From Tundrisphaera sp051175315 (GTDB lineage Bacteria; Planctomycetota; Planctomycetia; Isosphaerales; Isosphaeraceae), in assembly GCF_051175315.1 (NCBI RefSeq), contig NZ_CP195100.1:6448001-6512000 (forward strand): DNA of 64,000 bases, written 5' to 3'. The translations under genes were made by a program, and so were the position numbers. Shown here piece after piece: positions 9,280 to 19,980 of this stretch (position 1 is its first letter; the number at the start of each line of letters is the position of its first letter). Below the pieces are notes generated by a model. It did not search any database and was not told where the DNA came from. It saw only the letters and a program-made list of their open reading frames with translations.

Positions 9280-10445
9280 AACCAACGGCCAGGGGCTCAC
9301 CTGACCAGCAACGATGCGGTGACGGGCGCCGGCGCTAGCTTCGCGCAGGGGAGCGTCACGGGGCTGCGCATCCAGGGATCCGGGCGGCCACGCGGGGCAG
9401 TCGATCACCTTCGCGGGCACGGCCGCCGATTCGCTCGCAGGCGGCCCGGATAGCAGCGGCGTGGAAACGAATACCTTCGCCCAGGGCGTGGCCGCGACCG
9501 GCGCCGCGAGCCTCCGGGTGATCGCAACCAGGAACATCGCGGTCGTCCTTCCCTCATGAACTCGGAACTCTATGGGATCTACGTGACCGGGGCGGGGTCG
9601 TCGATCTCGTCGATCGGGGGGCAACACCGGCATCGAGCTGGATTCGGGCGGCCAGGTCTCCTGGGATGGGATGGGCCTCGTGAGCGTCCGGGGCAACAGC
9701 TCCAACGCCCAATTCAACGGCTATGGAATTCAGGCTCGCCGGCTCGGAAGCCGGGATCACGTCGGGGGGCGGCGACGTCGACGTCATCGGCCGCACGACG
9801 GGCATGGTCGAGAACAACGGGGGCGTGGGCCTCAACGGTTCCAGCCGGATCACCTCGGGCGGTGAAGGCTCGGTCACCGTCACCGGGATCGGCGAAGGCT
9901 CGATCCAGGGCCCCGGGGCCATCAACATCGGCGTGCTGATGCAGGACGATAAGGAGTCGGATCACGTTGGGCGGGCCGGGGACCGTAACCGTCTCCGGGC
10001 CCGGGGCGGTCGGTTCCGCCATCGATGACCATGGCGTGTCCGTCCGCGGGACGATCACCTCGGGCGGCGGCGACGTCGCGGTCACCGGCCGGGGAGGCAG
10101 TACCGGGCCTCGCGGAGACGGCGTTCGCGTGGACGGTTCGGGGCGGATTGCGGCGGGAGGGGCCGACACGGTGACGGTCGCCGGTACCGGCGTCATCCGG
10201 AATCCCTCGGGGGCGAACGGGGTCCTCGTGACCGATGCCAATTCGCAGATCACGAGCAGCGGCGGCGACGTCCGCATCACGGGCGCGGCGGCCGTCGGAG
10301 CCGGGAGCCTCGCGAGTGGCCAGGGAGTGGCCGTGCAAGGCTCGGGGCAGCGATGTTCAGGCGACGGGGCAAATCGCGATCAGCGGTGACCTGACCCGGG
10401 GCTCGGCCACCGACCTGACCCTGATCAGCGTCCCGGGCCTCTTCA
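9280..10445 (+). pseudogene. Frameshifted repeat-rich surface protein (filamentous haemagglutinin/autotransporter-like)
   Basis: No single frame is open, but reading successive frames gives a continuous run of glycine-rich beta-helix-type repeats: FAQGSVTGLRIQGSG, then SITFAGTAADS, then GGQVSWDGMGLVSVRGN, then ITSGGGDVDVIGRTTG, GLNGSSRITSGGEGSVTVTG, ITSGGGDVAVTGRG, GSGRIAAGGADTVTVAG and ITSSGGDVRITGA. At least four or five frame changes and a TGA near 9557 interrupt it. Start, signal peptide and C-terminal anchor are missing. This looks like an internal fragment of a large planctomycete surface protein. The 3' end abuts the truncated integrase. Confidence 0.7.
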
Positions 10446-10461
10446 CCACCCCGGCGGGGCC

Positions 10462-11832
<1,371 letters not shown>

Positions 11833-11952
11833 GATGGCATCGAATTGTTACGCAGCTGAAGACGATCTTTGCTGGATCGATCAGACGGTGGGGTTCGCTG
11901 TTTTGAACCGCGTTCGCCCTGCGTTTCCGTGGGTTGTTTATAACAAACCCAG

Positions 11953-11985
11953 CCCTGGAGTTGCAAGATACCAGGGGGATTTTTC
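11953..11985 (+). terminator. Possible hairpin terminator between tRNA-Lys and mnmE
   Basis: CCCTGG (11953-11958) pairs with CCAGGG (11971-11976), followed by GGATTTTT on the plus strand. A second imperfect palindrome (TGGGTT...AACCCA, 11930-11951) lies beside it. On the minus strand these lie downstream of mnmE. The rest of 11833-12141 shows no gene. Confidence 0.35.
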
Positions 11986-12141
11986 GGAACCGAGGCCGCC
12001 ATGATCCTCACTGGCGCGGTGGCCGGGCTGGGCTCGGAGGCTGGCGCGGATCCCGAGATGGAAGACTGGCCGCCGAATAGATCGACGGGCGGGGAGACCG
12101 GGGCGAGGAGGATCGCCTCTCCGGATGAAGCCGAGCCGATG

Positions 12142-13479
12142 TCATTTACCGATGCAGAAGCGGCGGAAGATCCTGTCGAGGAGATCGTCGGTGACGACGG
12201 CCCCGACGACGCGGCCGAGGTCGTCGATCGCCTGGCGGATGTCCACGGCCACGAGTTCGTCGCCGGCCCCGGATCGGACCGCCGAGGCGGCCTCCTCCAG
12301 GGATCGGCCGGCGCGGGTGAGCGACTCTCGGCACCGTGCCCCGGTGCCGGCGGGCAGGTCGCCATCGACGTCGCGGGCTCGGAGCATCGCGGCGACCGCC
12401 GACCGGAGGGCGGGGATTCCCGAGCCGGTCGCCGCGGCCGTCGCCAGGAGCCCGTCATCGCAGGGCGGGGCGAGGTCGGCCTTGGTCCAGACCCCGATCC
12501 GAGGACGGCCGGGGGCGACCGGGGCAGGGTCGGCCGGGGCGTCGGCCGATTCGCAGACGAGCAGCAGGTCGGCCAGGCCGGCCTGGTCGGCCCGGGCCTT
12601 CTGGGCGAGGCGTTCGATGGGGAGTTCGGCCGGCTCGGCTCCGGCCGTATCGATCAGGTCGACGGCCAGGCCGTCGCAGTCGCAGGCCGCTTCGAGGTAG
12701 TCGCGCGTCGTGCCCGCTCGCTGGGAGACGATCGCGCGATCGCCCCCGACCAGGGCGTTGAACAGGCGGCTCTTGCCGGCATTGGGCGGGCCGACCAGCA
12801 CCACCCGGGGGCGGCTCCCGGCGCGATCGCGGCCCCGGAGCCGGTCGGCGATCGATAGGATGTCGGCGGCGGCCCCCCCCAGTTCGTCGGCCAGGCTGGT
12901 GCGACCCAGCAGGTCGACGTCGGGCTCCTCGGCGAAGTCGAGGTTCGCTTCGAGGTGGGCCAGCAGGTCGGCGAGCCGATCCCGCAGCGCCGCGATCGGC
13001 GTGGCGAGGCCGCCGGCCAGTTGCTTCAGGGCGGCCTCGAGTTGCCCGCCATCCCGGGCATCGATCACCCCGAGGACGGCCTCCGCCTGCGTGAGGTCGA
13101 TTCGACCCGACAGGAAGGCCCGGAGGGTGAACTCCCCGGGCTCCGCGAGCCGGGCCCCGTCGGACAGGCAGTCCGCCAGGACGAGGCCGAGGATCGGCGG
13201 CGACCCGGACAGGTGGATCTCGACCAGGGGCTGCCCCGTGTAGGTCCGCCGGCCGGGCCAGCCCGCGAGTGCGACGGTCAGGGGTCGGCGTAGTTCATCG
13301 GAATGCCATCGGCCGGGCCGGCGCTCGGGGTGCGTCGGCGTCCCCCCAGGACGGTCGGGACGGAAGCGATCCAGGGCGATCGACCAGGCGTCCGGCCCGG
13401 TCAGGCGGATCAGCCCGCGCAGGCCGGGGCCCGACGGGCTGGCGATCGCGGCGATGGTGTCCGACGTGTCGAGGGGCAT
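12142..13479 (-). CDS. mnmE: tRNA modification GTPase MnmE
   Basis: 445 aa, near the usual 450-460. With MnmG it installs the carboxymethylaminomethyl group at U34 of certain tRNAs. Visible: N-terminal folate-binding domain (DTIAAIASPSGPGLRGLIRL, PGEFTLRAFLSGRIDLTQAE), G domain with P-loop GPPNAGKS, GTTRD, DTAG and TKAD, helical domain, and the invariant C-terminal CIGK with catalytic Cys. The ATG at 13479 gives the normal N-terminus. No mnmG, yidC or jag is nearby, so the classical rnpA-yidC-mnmE arrangement is broken here (rnpA is 8 kb away). Confidence 0.97.
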   Translation of the reverse strand: MPLDTSDTIAAIASPSGPGLRGLIRLTGPDAWSIALDRFRPDRPGGTPTHPERRPGRWHSDELRRPLTVALAGWPGRRTYTGQPLVEIHLSGSPPILGLVLADCLSDGARLAEPGEFTLRAFLSGRIDLTQAEAVLGVIDARDGGQLEAALKQLAGGLATPIAALRDRLADLLAHLEANLDFAEEPDVDLLGRTSLADELGGAAADILSIADRLRGRDRAGSRPRVVLVGPPNAGKSRLFNALVGGDRAIVSQRAGTTRDYLEAACDCDGLAVDLIDTAGAEPAELPIERLAQKARADQAGLADLLLVCESADAPADPAPVAPGRPRIGVWTKADLAPPCDDGLLATAAATGSGIPALRSAVAAMLRARDVDGDLPAGTGARCRESLTRAGRSLEEAASAVRSGAGDELVAVDIRQAIDDLGRVVGAVVTDDLLDRIFRRFCIGK

Positions 13480-13535
13480 CGGGTCGGGGTCCGGGAAGTT
13501 TGCCCCGGCGGGAGGGGAGAGTGGGAAACCGAAGC

Positions 13536-13567
13536 GGGCCCCTGGGTTCGCGAAGAACCCGGGGCCC
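13536..13567 (-). terminator. Strong hairpin downstream of the DUF1559 gene
   Basis: Long GC-rich stem: GGGCCCCTGGGTTC (13536-13549) pairs with GAACCCGGGGCCC (13555-13567) around a 5-nt loop. It sits 33 bp past the DUF1559 stop and upstream of mnmE. There is no clear U-run, so termination may be weak or Rho-assisted. Confidence 0.65.
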
Positions 13568-13599
13568 GGTGATCGATGGGAACGGTCGTTCCGCTTCGC

Positions 13600-14685
13600 T
13601 CAGAACGCGTCGGAGGAGACGACTTCGCCGCCGTTCATCGTGACGATCGAACGGATCACGATCGGGTTGGTCGTTTCCTTGAGGAACTTCACGCTGCCGT
13701 CGGCCATCAGGACGTTGGCCCCGCCGGGGTGGTAGCTGAAGATCTCGTCATTGGCACCGGCGTCCACGACGACACCGCTGGTCGTGTTGAACGGGGTGCT
13801 GGCGTTGAACATGGGGCGGATCTTGTTGTTGATCGCGCCCGAGACGCCGATGGCCGAGGCGGGGTCCGCCCACCTCCAGAACCGACGACGCTTGCCCGCG
13901 GAGCCGCTCAGGCCGTTGTAGGCGGCGGTCCAACCGGTGGCGGTGTTGTAGCCCGAGTCCGTGTAGGCGCAGAAGTACCGGGGGTCGCGGCCGGCGTCCT
14001 CGGCGAAGGCCACCGTGTTGCTGGTGCCGTCGACCGCCTCGGAGATGCGGGTCTGCGAGTTCTTGAGGAGCCCGTTGGCCGCGCTGGTCGTCAGGCGGTA
14101 GGGGGTGGCCGGGTAGGTCGTGGAGGTCGCGCCGTTCGGGGCGATGTCCGTGAAGCTGGTGGGGGCGTAGTCGGCGACCCCGTAGCCACCGTTCAGGTTG
14201 GCCGCGGTGGCATCCGTGTCGCCACCGGCCGTGTTCGAACCTTCCTTGCCGCCGGAGGGCGACCGGGTCGCGCTGGGGCAGAGGAACGAGTTCTGGACCG
14301 TCGTGAACGAGGTCGTGTTCTGGAGGCCGGACGAGTTATAGGGGACGGTGAAGTTGATCGTGTTGAAGATCGTCGTCCCCTCGATGTACTGGAGGAGGCG
14401 CGGCAGCACGCCGTATCCGCCGTCATTGAAGAGGGGGGCGGTGGAGTTGCCGACGGTCGTGGCCATGCCCGACGGGGGGAACGAGCCCGAGCTGCTCTCG
14501 TAATTGTGCATGGCCAGGCCCAGTTGCTTCATGTTGTTGACGCACTGGGTGCGGCGGGCTGCTTCGCGAGCCGCCTGCACGGCCGGCAGCAGCAGGGCGA
14601 TGAGGACGGCGATGATGGCGATGACGACGAGCAACTCGATCAGTGTGAACCCGCGGCGATTCCGTGTTTGCCTCGACAAGCTCAT
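13600..14685 (-). CDS. DUF1559 pseudopilin-like protein with N-terminal methylation motif
   Basis: 361 aa. The N-terminus MSLSRQTRNRRG-FTLIELLVVIAIIAVLI is a type IV prepilin/type II secretion cleavage-methylation signal, with cleavage expected after the Gly before FTLIE. The hydrophobic helix is followed by the planctomycete signature AREAARRTQCVNNMKQLGLAMHNYE, a variable middle and the C-terminal H-X9-DG motif (SYHPGGANVLMADGSVKFL). Such proteins occur in tens to hundreds of copies per planctomycete genome; the role is presumed cell-surface or pseudopilus. I chose ATG 14685 because GAAAGGTC lies 7-9 bases upstream; the frame is open 11 codons further to 14718. It is a single gene with its own terminator. 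Confidence 0.95.
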   Translation of the reverse strand: MSLSRQTRNRRGFTLIELLVVIAIIAVLIALLLPAVQAAREAARRTQCVNNMKQLGLAMHNYESSSGSFPPSGMATTVGNSTAPLFNDGGYGVLPRLLQYIEGTTIFNTINFTVPYNSSGLQNTTSFTTVQNSFLCPSATRSPSGGKEGSNTAGGDTDATAANLNGGYGVADYAPTSFTDIAPNGATSTTYPATPYRLTTSAANGLLKNSQTRISEAVDGTSNTVAFAEDAGRDPRYFCAYTDSGYNTATGWTAAYNGLSGSAGKRRRFWRWADPASAIGVSGAINNKIRPMFNASTPFNTTSGVVVDAGANDEIFSYHPGGANVLMADGSVKFLKETTNPIVIRSIVTMNGGEVVSSDAF

Positions 14686-15059
14686 CAATTGTGACCTTTC
14701 CGTCGTAAACGGCAACATTTTGCAACGCTCGCATTGTGTCCCATCCCGGGCGGAATGGGAAGGAAAATCCCTGGAAAATCACCCCACATGAGAATCGGTC
14801 GTCTCAGAGGGAATCCGATTTCACACATGAGGATGACATGGGCCGTTGATTCCATGCACCCAACACGACGCCATCCCACGCCATTGTGCGGCCGAACCTC
14901 GCTTGGACGGCCCGGGATCCGGCCGGGATTTGCCCCCGGCCGCGATCCGGATGGTCGCTCGGTGCCGATGTCCGATCGACTCGGCCGGGAGAATCCTAGT
15001 ACACGCCGGCCCGGCGGTTCGGGGAATTCGGGGCGGCCGGCCATTTTCGGGGGGCGGTA
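14686..15059. promoter_or_regulatory. Leader/promoter region of the DUF1559 gene
   Basis: About 370 bp between the dnaE stop and the DUF1559 start, both minus strand, so it must contain the DUF1559 promoter. AT content is locally raised at 14700-14850 (for example GCAACATTTTGCAACG near 14711). No gene or recognisable riboswitch seen. Confidence 0.35.
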
Positions 15060-18000
15060 TCAGTCATCGTCCTCGCCGAGACCCTCATCGAAGTCCTGCG
15101 CGAACCCTCGGGATGCGGCCGCGGCGACCGGGACCGGGTTGGCCGGGGCCTCGTCGCCGCCGAAGGCACCCCGGGGGCCGAACTGGAGGACGTTGCCCAC
15201 GCCGGCCGTCCGCTTCAGGTCGGTGAGCATCGCGTCGTCGTAGCGGACCTTCAGCGACGAGCCCGCCTTGTAGATCGCGCGGCGGACGTTGGCCAGGCCG
15301 AGGATCTCCAGGTAGAGGTCGAGGTTCCCCGGGTAGTTGCGGACGGTCCGGAGCAGGCGTTCGAGGTCGTCGGGCTGGGTGCTCCCCTTGTGGAGCCGGA
15401 CGATGACCCCGCGCGACAGCTCGGACGCGGCGCGTTCCAGGGGGATGACCCGGCTGATGATCAGCTCGGCGGGGTCGCGGCGGCAGTCGAGCGAGCCCCG
15501 GACGAAGACGATCTGATCCTCCTTGACCTGCGATTCGAACCGGGCGAACTCCTCGGGCCAGAGCATCGCCGGGATCGATCCGGTCAGGTCCTCGAAGGTC
15601 ATCTTGCCCATCCGGGTGAGGCCGGACCGGCTCTTGGAGACGTTCTTGACCTGGAGGCCGACGATCATCCCGCCCAGGACGACCTCCACCTTGGGGCCCC
15701 GGTTGGCGAAGTCGAACTTCTCGCCCGAGCCCTTGGACTTCTCGGCGATCTCGCCGAGGTCGCAGACCTGGTGGGTGGCCAGGGCCTGGAGGATGGCCGA
15801 GTGCCGGGCCAGCGGGTGGCTGGTCATGTAGAGGCCGAGGGCCTTCTTCTCCTCGGCCAGCTTCACGGCGTCGGCGAGTTCCTCGATGTCCGGCAGGACC
15901 ATCGTGGCCGCCGCCGGCCCGGCCGCCTCCTCGGCCACCGAAGAGTCGAACTGGTCGAACATGTGCTTCTGCTGCGTGTCCGACCGGACCTTCCGGATGG
16001 CCTGCCCCCCCTGGACGGCTCGCGGGAGGATGGCCAGCAGCTGGCTCCGCCGCGCCCCCAGGCAGTCGAAGGCGCCGGCGTAGATCAGGGTCTCGATGTT
16101 GCTCTGGGAGACGAGGCCGGCCGGGACGCGCTCGACGAGGTTGTCCAGCCCGGTGAAGGGGCCGCCCGCCGCGCGGGCCTCGAGGATCGCCTGGATGGCG
16201 CGCTCGCCGACGCCCTTGACCGCCCCGAGGCCGAAGTGGATCTTGCCGTCCTCGGGGACGCTGAACCCGAGCTGGCCCTCGTTGATGTTGGGCGGCAGCA
16301 GCTCGATGCCCATCCGGCGGCAGTCCTCGACGTGGTCGACGAAGAACTTGTCGCGCTCGGCCCCGTCCATCTCCGAGGACAGCAGGGCGGCCATGAACTC
16401 GGTCGGGTAGTGGGTCTTGAGCCACGCCGTCTGGTAGGCCACCAAGGCATAGGCGCAGGTGTGCGACTTGTTGAAGCCGTAGCCGCCGAAGAACTCGATC
16501 AGCTCGAAGATCTTGACCGCCTTGGCCTTGTCGACCCCCTTCTCCACGGCCCCCTTGACGAACTGCTCGCGGCCCTCGGCGATGGTCTCCATCTTTTTCT
16601 TGGAGATCGCCTTGATGCAGGCGTAGGCCTTGGATAGCTCGATCCCGCCCAGGCGGTTGAGGATCCGCATGACCTGTTCCTGGTAGACCATCACCCCATA
16701 GGTCTCTTCCAGGACGTCCTTCATCACCTGGTGTTCGTACTGCGGGCTCTTTCGCTTGTGCTTCACGTCGACGTATTCGTCGACCATCCCGCCGTTGAGC
16801 GGGCCCGGGCGATAGAGCGCGAGGATGGCGATCAGGTCGGCGAAGCGGTCGGGCTTCATCTTGACCAGCAGGTCGCGGATCCCCGCGCCGTCGAGCTGGA
16901 ACACCCCCTTGGCCTCGCCGCGCTGGAGCAGGGCGTAGGTCGGCTCGTCGTCGAGCGGGAGGTTCATGATGTCGATCGGGGCGTCGGGATGGCGGCCGTT
17001 GATCAGCTTGACCGCGGCCTCCAGGCTGGTGAGGTTGCGCAGCCCGAGGAAGTCCATCTTCAGCAGGCCGGCCTTCTCGACGTCGCCCATCTCCCACTGG
17101 GTCGAGACGATGCCCTTCTTGTCGACCTGGAGCGGGACCATGTGCATCAAGGGCCGGTCGGCGATCACGACCCCGGCGGCGTGGGTGCCGACGTTCCGCG
17201 CGGTGCCCTCCAGGCGGAGGGCGTAGTCCATCATCCGGCCGAACTCGGGGTCCTCGGCGACCAGCCGATTGAGCTGCGGCTCCTCGTCGAGCGCCTGGGC
17301 CAGCGTGATGTTGGGCCGGGTGGGCACCAGCTTGGTGATCTGGTCGACCCGGGCCAGCGGGACGTTCAGGGCGCGGCCGACGTCCTTGAGCGACGCCTTG
17401 GCGGCCATCGTCCCGAACGTGCCGATCATCGCGACGTTCTCGGCCCCGTACTTCTCGCGGACGTAGGCGATCACCTCGACCCGGCGTTCCTTGCACAGGT
17501 CGATGTCGATATCCGGCGCCTCGGACCGGTTGGGGTCGAGGAACCGCTCGAACAGGAGGTCATAGACCAGCGGGTCGACGTGGCTCAGGTACAGGAGGTA
17601 GCTGACCAGGGCCCCGCACGCCGAACCTCTCGCCGAGTTGGGGATCCCCTGCTCGCGGGCGTAGCGGACGAAGTCCCACACGATCAGGAAGTAGGAGGCG
17701 AACCCCATCCGGTTGATGATGCCGAGTTCGTGCTCCATCCGGTCGCGGGCCGCCTGGGGCGGGTCGCCCTGGTAGCGGTCGGCCATGCCCTTCTCGCACA
17801 GCTCGCGCAGGTACTCCTCGGGCGTCTGCTGGCCGGGGGGCTTGAACGACGGGAACTGGCGCTGGCCCAGGTTCAGGCTCTTGTAGTTCTCCTCGACCAG
17901 CCCGGCGATCTTGACCGAGTGGCCCAGGGCCTCGGCCTGGTCCGGCATCGCGGCATACATCTCGGCGGGCGAGCGGACGTGGAACTCGTTGCTCTCGAAC

Positions 18001-18725
18001 CGCATCCGCTTGGGGTCGTCGACCCGCGCCCCGGTGTTGATGCACAGGAGCAGGTCGTGGACCTCCGCGTCCCCCTGCATCAAGTAGTGGGCGTCGCTGG
18101 TGCCCACCAGGGGCATGCCGATCCGGCGGGCGAAGTCGATGGCCCGCTCGGCGTGGTCGCGCTGGATCTGGACGTTGTTGCTCTGGATCTCGACGTAGAA
18201 GTGCTCCTCGCCGAACCAGCGCTGGTACTGGACGGCGAGCTTCTCGGCGAGGTCGAAGCGGTCGTGGAGGATGTGGTCGGAGAACTCCGAGCCGACGCAC
18301 CCGGACAGGACGATCAGCCCTTCCTTGTGCTGCTCCAGGATCTCGTTGTCGATCCGGGGCTTGTGGTGCTTGCCTTCCAGGAACGCGCGGGACGACAGCC
18401 GGCAGAGGTTGCGGAACCCCTCGGCGTTGCGGGCCAGCAGCGTGAGGTGGAAGTAGTGCTCCTTGCCCGAGTGGCCGCCGGCCACCTTGGAACCGCGGTG
18501 GCCGGGCGCGACGTAGGCCTCCATCCCGACGATCGGCTTGATGCCGGCGGCCTTGGACTCGCGGAGGAACTCGACCGCGGCGTGCATGTTGCCGTGGTCG
18601 GTCACCGCGATCGCGTCCATCCCCATCGCCTTGACCCGCTGGACCAGCGCGGGGATCTTGCTGGCGCCGTCCAGCAGGCTGTAATGGCTGTGGCAATGGA
18701 GATGGGTGAAAGGCCGGCTCGACAT
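15060..18725 (-). CDS. dnaE: DNA polymerase III alpha subunit
   Basis: 1221 aa, the catalytic subunit of the replicative polymerase. N-terminal PHP domain (HLHCHSHYSLLDGASKI, AVTDHGNMHA), polymerase domain with GSACGALVSYLL and the Asp-rich PDIDIDL catalytic motif, then helix-hairpin-helix (FTGLDNLVERVP) and an OB fold near residue ~1000 (GGMIVGLQVK). The start ATG 18725 follows GAGGTGA at good distance; a GTG 9 bases upstream is possible. It is a DnaE1-type length. No other replication gene is adjacent. Confidence 0.97.
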   Translation of the reverse strand: MSSRPFTHLHCHSHYSLLDGASKIPALVQRVKAMGMDAIAVTDHGNMHAAVEFLRESKAAGIKPIVGMEAYVAPGHRGSKVAGGHSGKEHYFHLTLLARNAEGFRNLCRLSSRAFLEGKHHKPRIDNEILEQHKEGLIVLSGCVGSEFSDHILHDRFDLAEKLAVQYQRWFGEEHFYVEIQSNNVQIQRDHAERAIDFARRIGMPLVGTSDAHYLMQGDAEVHDLLLCINTGARVDDPKRMRFESNEFHVRSPAEMYAAMPDQAEALGHSVKIAGLVEENYKSLNLGQRQFPSFKPPGQQTPEEYLRELCEKGMADRYQGDPPQAARDRMEHELGIINRMGFASYFLIVWDFVRYAREQGIPNSARGSACGALVSYLLYLSHVDPLVYDLLFERFLDPNRSEAPDIDIDLCKERRVEVIAYVREKYGAENVAMIGTFGTMAAKASLKDVGRALNVPLARVDQITKLVPTRPNITLAQALDEEPQLNRLVAEDPEFGRMMDYALRLEGTARNVGTHAAGVVIADRPLMHMVPLQVDKKGIVSTQWEMGDVEKAGLLKMDFLGLRNLTSLEAAVKLINGRHPDAPIDIMNLPLDDEPTYALLQRGEAKGVFQLDGAGIRDLLVKMKPDRFADLIAILALYRPGPLNGGMVDEYVDVKHKRKSPQYEHQVMKDVLEETYGVMVYQEQVMRILNRLGGIELSKAYACIKAISKKKMETIAEGREQFVKGAVEKGVDKAKAVKIFELIEFFGGYGFNKSHTCAYALVAYQTAWLKTHYPTEFMAALLSSEMDGAERDKFFVDHVEDCRRMGIELLPPNINEGQLGFSVPEDGKIHFGLGAVKGVGERAIQAILEARAAGGPFTGLDNLVERVPAGLVSQSNIETLIYAGAFDCLGARRSQLLAILPRAVQGGQAIRKVRSDTQQKHMFDQFDSSVAEEAAGPAAATMVLPDIEELADAVKLAEEKKALGLYMTSHPLARHSAILQALATHQVCDLGEIAEKSKGSGEKFDFANRGPKVEVVLGGMIVGLQVKNVSKSRSGLTRMGKMTFEDLTGSIPAMLWPEEFARFESQVKEDQIVFVRGSLDCRRDPAELIISRVIPLERAASELSRGVIVRLHKGSTQPDDLERLLRTVRNYPGNLDLYLEILGLANVRRAIYKAGSSLKVRYDDAMLTDLKRTAGVGNVLQFGPRGAFGGDEAPANPVPVAAAASRGFAQDFDEGLGEDDD

Positions 18726-18907
18726 CGCTGTCACCTCGATCGGGTCGGGTCGCGCCCCCGGGTCGGCCCGGTGGCCCGTCCTGGGCGGGTTCCATCCCTT
18801 GATATCGGTCGAGACCCGAAGGTGACTGGAATGCGTCGCGGGCCCTCCTCCATCCTATCCGATCGCCCAACCCGGACGGAACGCCCGGGGCCCATCCCCC
18901 GGCGGCC

Positions 18908-19186
18908 TCAGCCCTTCGAGCCCGCGCCCACCGTCTCGTCTTCCTGGACCTCGGCGGCGGACGATTCCAGGCCCTGAACCAGGGCCCCGAGCTGGAGGGC
19001 GAGCAGGCGGTCTTCCGGGATGGCGCCGCGGAGCAGGTGGAGGAATGCCTCGGCCCCGATCATCACCGCCTTGGGCTTCCCGTGGATCGTCACCACGAAG
19101 CGGGACGCCGGGTCTTCCAATTTATCGAGAACCTTGGGCAGGTCGCGGTGCAATTCACGGCTGCCGATGAAGCGAACGCGGGACAT
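18908..19186 (-). CDS. Phd/YefM-like antitoxin-fold protein (orphan)
   Basis: 92 aa. The N-terminus MSRVRFIGSRELHRDLPKVLDKLEDP followed by RFVVTIHGKPKAVMIGAEAF fits the Phd/YefM fold, which binds DNA as a dimer and usually represses its own operon. The acidic tail (EVQEDETVGAG) would be the toxin-binding part. No toxin gene follows: the next gene downstream is dnaE after 182 bp. GAGGATC precedes the start ATG 19186. It may be a solitary regulator rather than a toxin-antitoxin half. Confidence 0.7.
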   Translation of the reverse strand: MSRVRFIGSRELHRDLPKVLDKLEDPASRFVVTIHGKPKAVMIGAEAFLHLLRGAIPEDRLLALQLGALVQGLESSAAEVQEDETVGAGSKG

Positions 19187-19330
19187 GGCTGATCCTCGGC
19201 GGGAGGTGATTTTGCCGGGAGTAGGGTGCGTGGCGAAGAAAGGAAATGCCACGGCCTCGATAGGTGGATGTATCGTAACCGCGGGACGCCCGCCAGTCAA
19301 TTCGGCCCGGCCCGCCCCCGCCGGTCGAGA

Positions 19331-19359
19331 TTGACCGTCCCCGGCGGACATGCTAGCTT
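19331..19359 (+). promoter_or_regulatory. Candidate sigma-70 promoter for the lipoprotein gene
   Basis: TTGACC (19331-19336), 17-bp spacer, TAGCTT (19354-19359), followed 63 bp later by the lipoprotein ATG. The -35 is good, the -10 weak. Confidence 0.35.
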
Positions 19360-19422
19360 CCGCCCCGACCCGGGACGGTACGGGCGCAGGATCTCGCGGG
19401 ATGCGGCCAGGGAGGCCAGTCG

Positions 19423-19965
19423 ATGCGGCATGCGATGACGGCGGGCGGTCTGCTCGCGATTTCGGTATTCGCCGGATGCTCCTCGACCGGCTCATTGGGC
19501 CGCCAGGCCGTGACCTCGCCGGTCGGCCCCTCCTACGTCGCGGGCAAGGGGGTCCAGGTCTTCCCGGCCTCGCCCGCCGTGATGAGCGACGTCAAGGATG
19601 CCATGACCGACGTCGGCATCCACTCGATCAAGCAGGTCCGGGAGCCGGACAACACCGACGTCTTCGAGGGGACGACCGCCGACAACCGCAAGGCTCAGGT
19701 GGCCGTCCAGCCCCGGGGCTCGAAGATGGTGGTGACCACCAAGATCGGCTGGCGGGGGGACGAGCCTTTGTCCCGCGCCGTGCTGGACCGGATCAGCATC
19801 CGCCAGGGCACCATGCCCGACTCGGCCATCCCGGTCACGCCGGCCTCCAACGCCTCGCCCCTGGAGACCGAGCCCGAGCCGGAGACCCAGGCCAACGTGG
19901 GCGTGCCCGACTCGGTCATGCTCCGGAGCCAGCTCGAATCCGGCGGCTTCGGCCAGTCCCCCTGA
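19423..19965 (+). CDS. Small lipoprotein of unknown function
   Basis: 180 aa. Signal peptide with lipobox ending FAGC, lipidated Cys19. The mature part carries a DVKDAMTDVGIHSIKQVREPD helix and a GTTADNRKAQVAVQPRGSKMVVTTKIGW strand region, which loosely resembles DUF3568-type lipoproteins. The C-terminal tail is acidic and Pro-rich (ETEPEPETQ). A GGGAGG box lies 7 bases before the ATG. It ends 15 bp from the convergent cytochrome gene. Likely a periplasm-facing envelope protein; function not known. Confidence 0.8.
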   Translation: MRHAMTAGGLLAISVFAGCSSTGSLGRQAVTSPVGPSYVAGKGVQVFPASPAVMSDVKDAMTDVGIHSIKQVREPDNTDVFEGTTADNRKAQVAVQPRGSKMVVTTKIGWRGDEPLSRAVLDRISIRQGTMPDSAIPVTPASNASPLETEPEPETQANVGVPDSVMLRSQLESGGFGQSP

Positions 19966-19980
19966 TCGGGCCCGCCTCGG

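Noticed and set aside
16731..18977. Long plus-strand open frame opposite dnaE
   Set aside because: Valine/aspartate/leucine-rich mirror of dnaE codons; no homology or ribosome-binding site.
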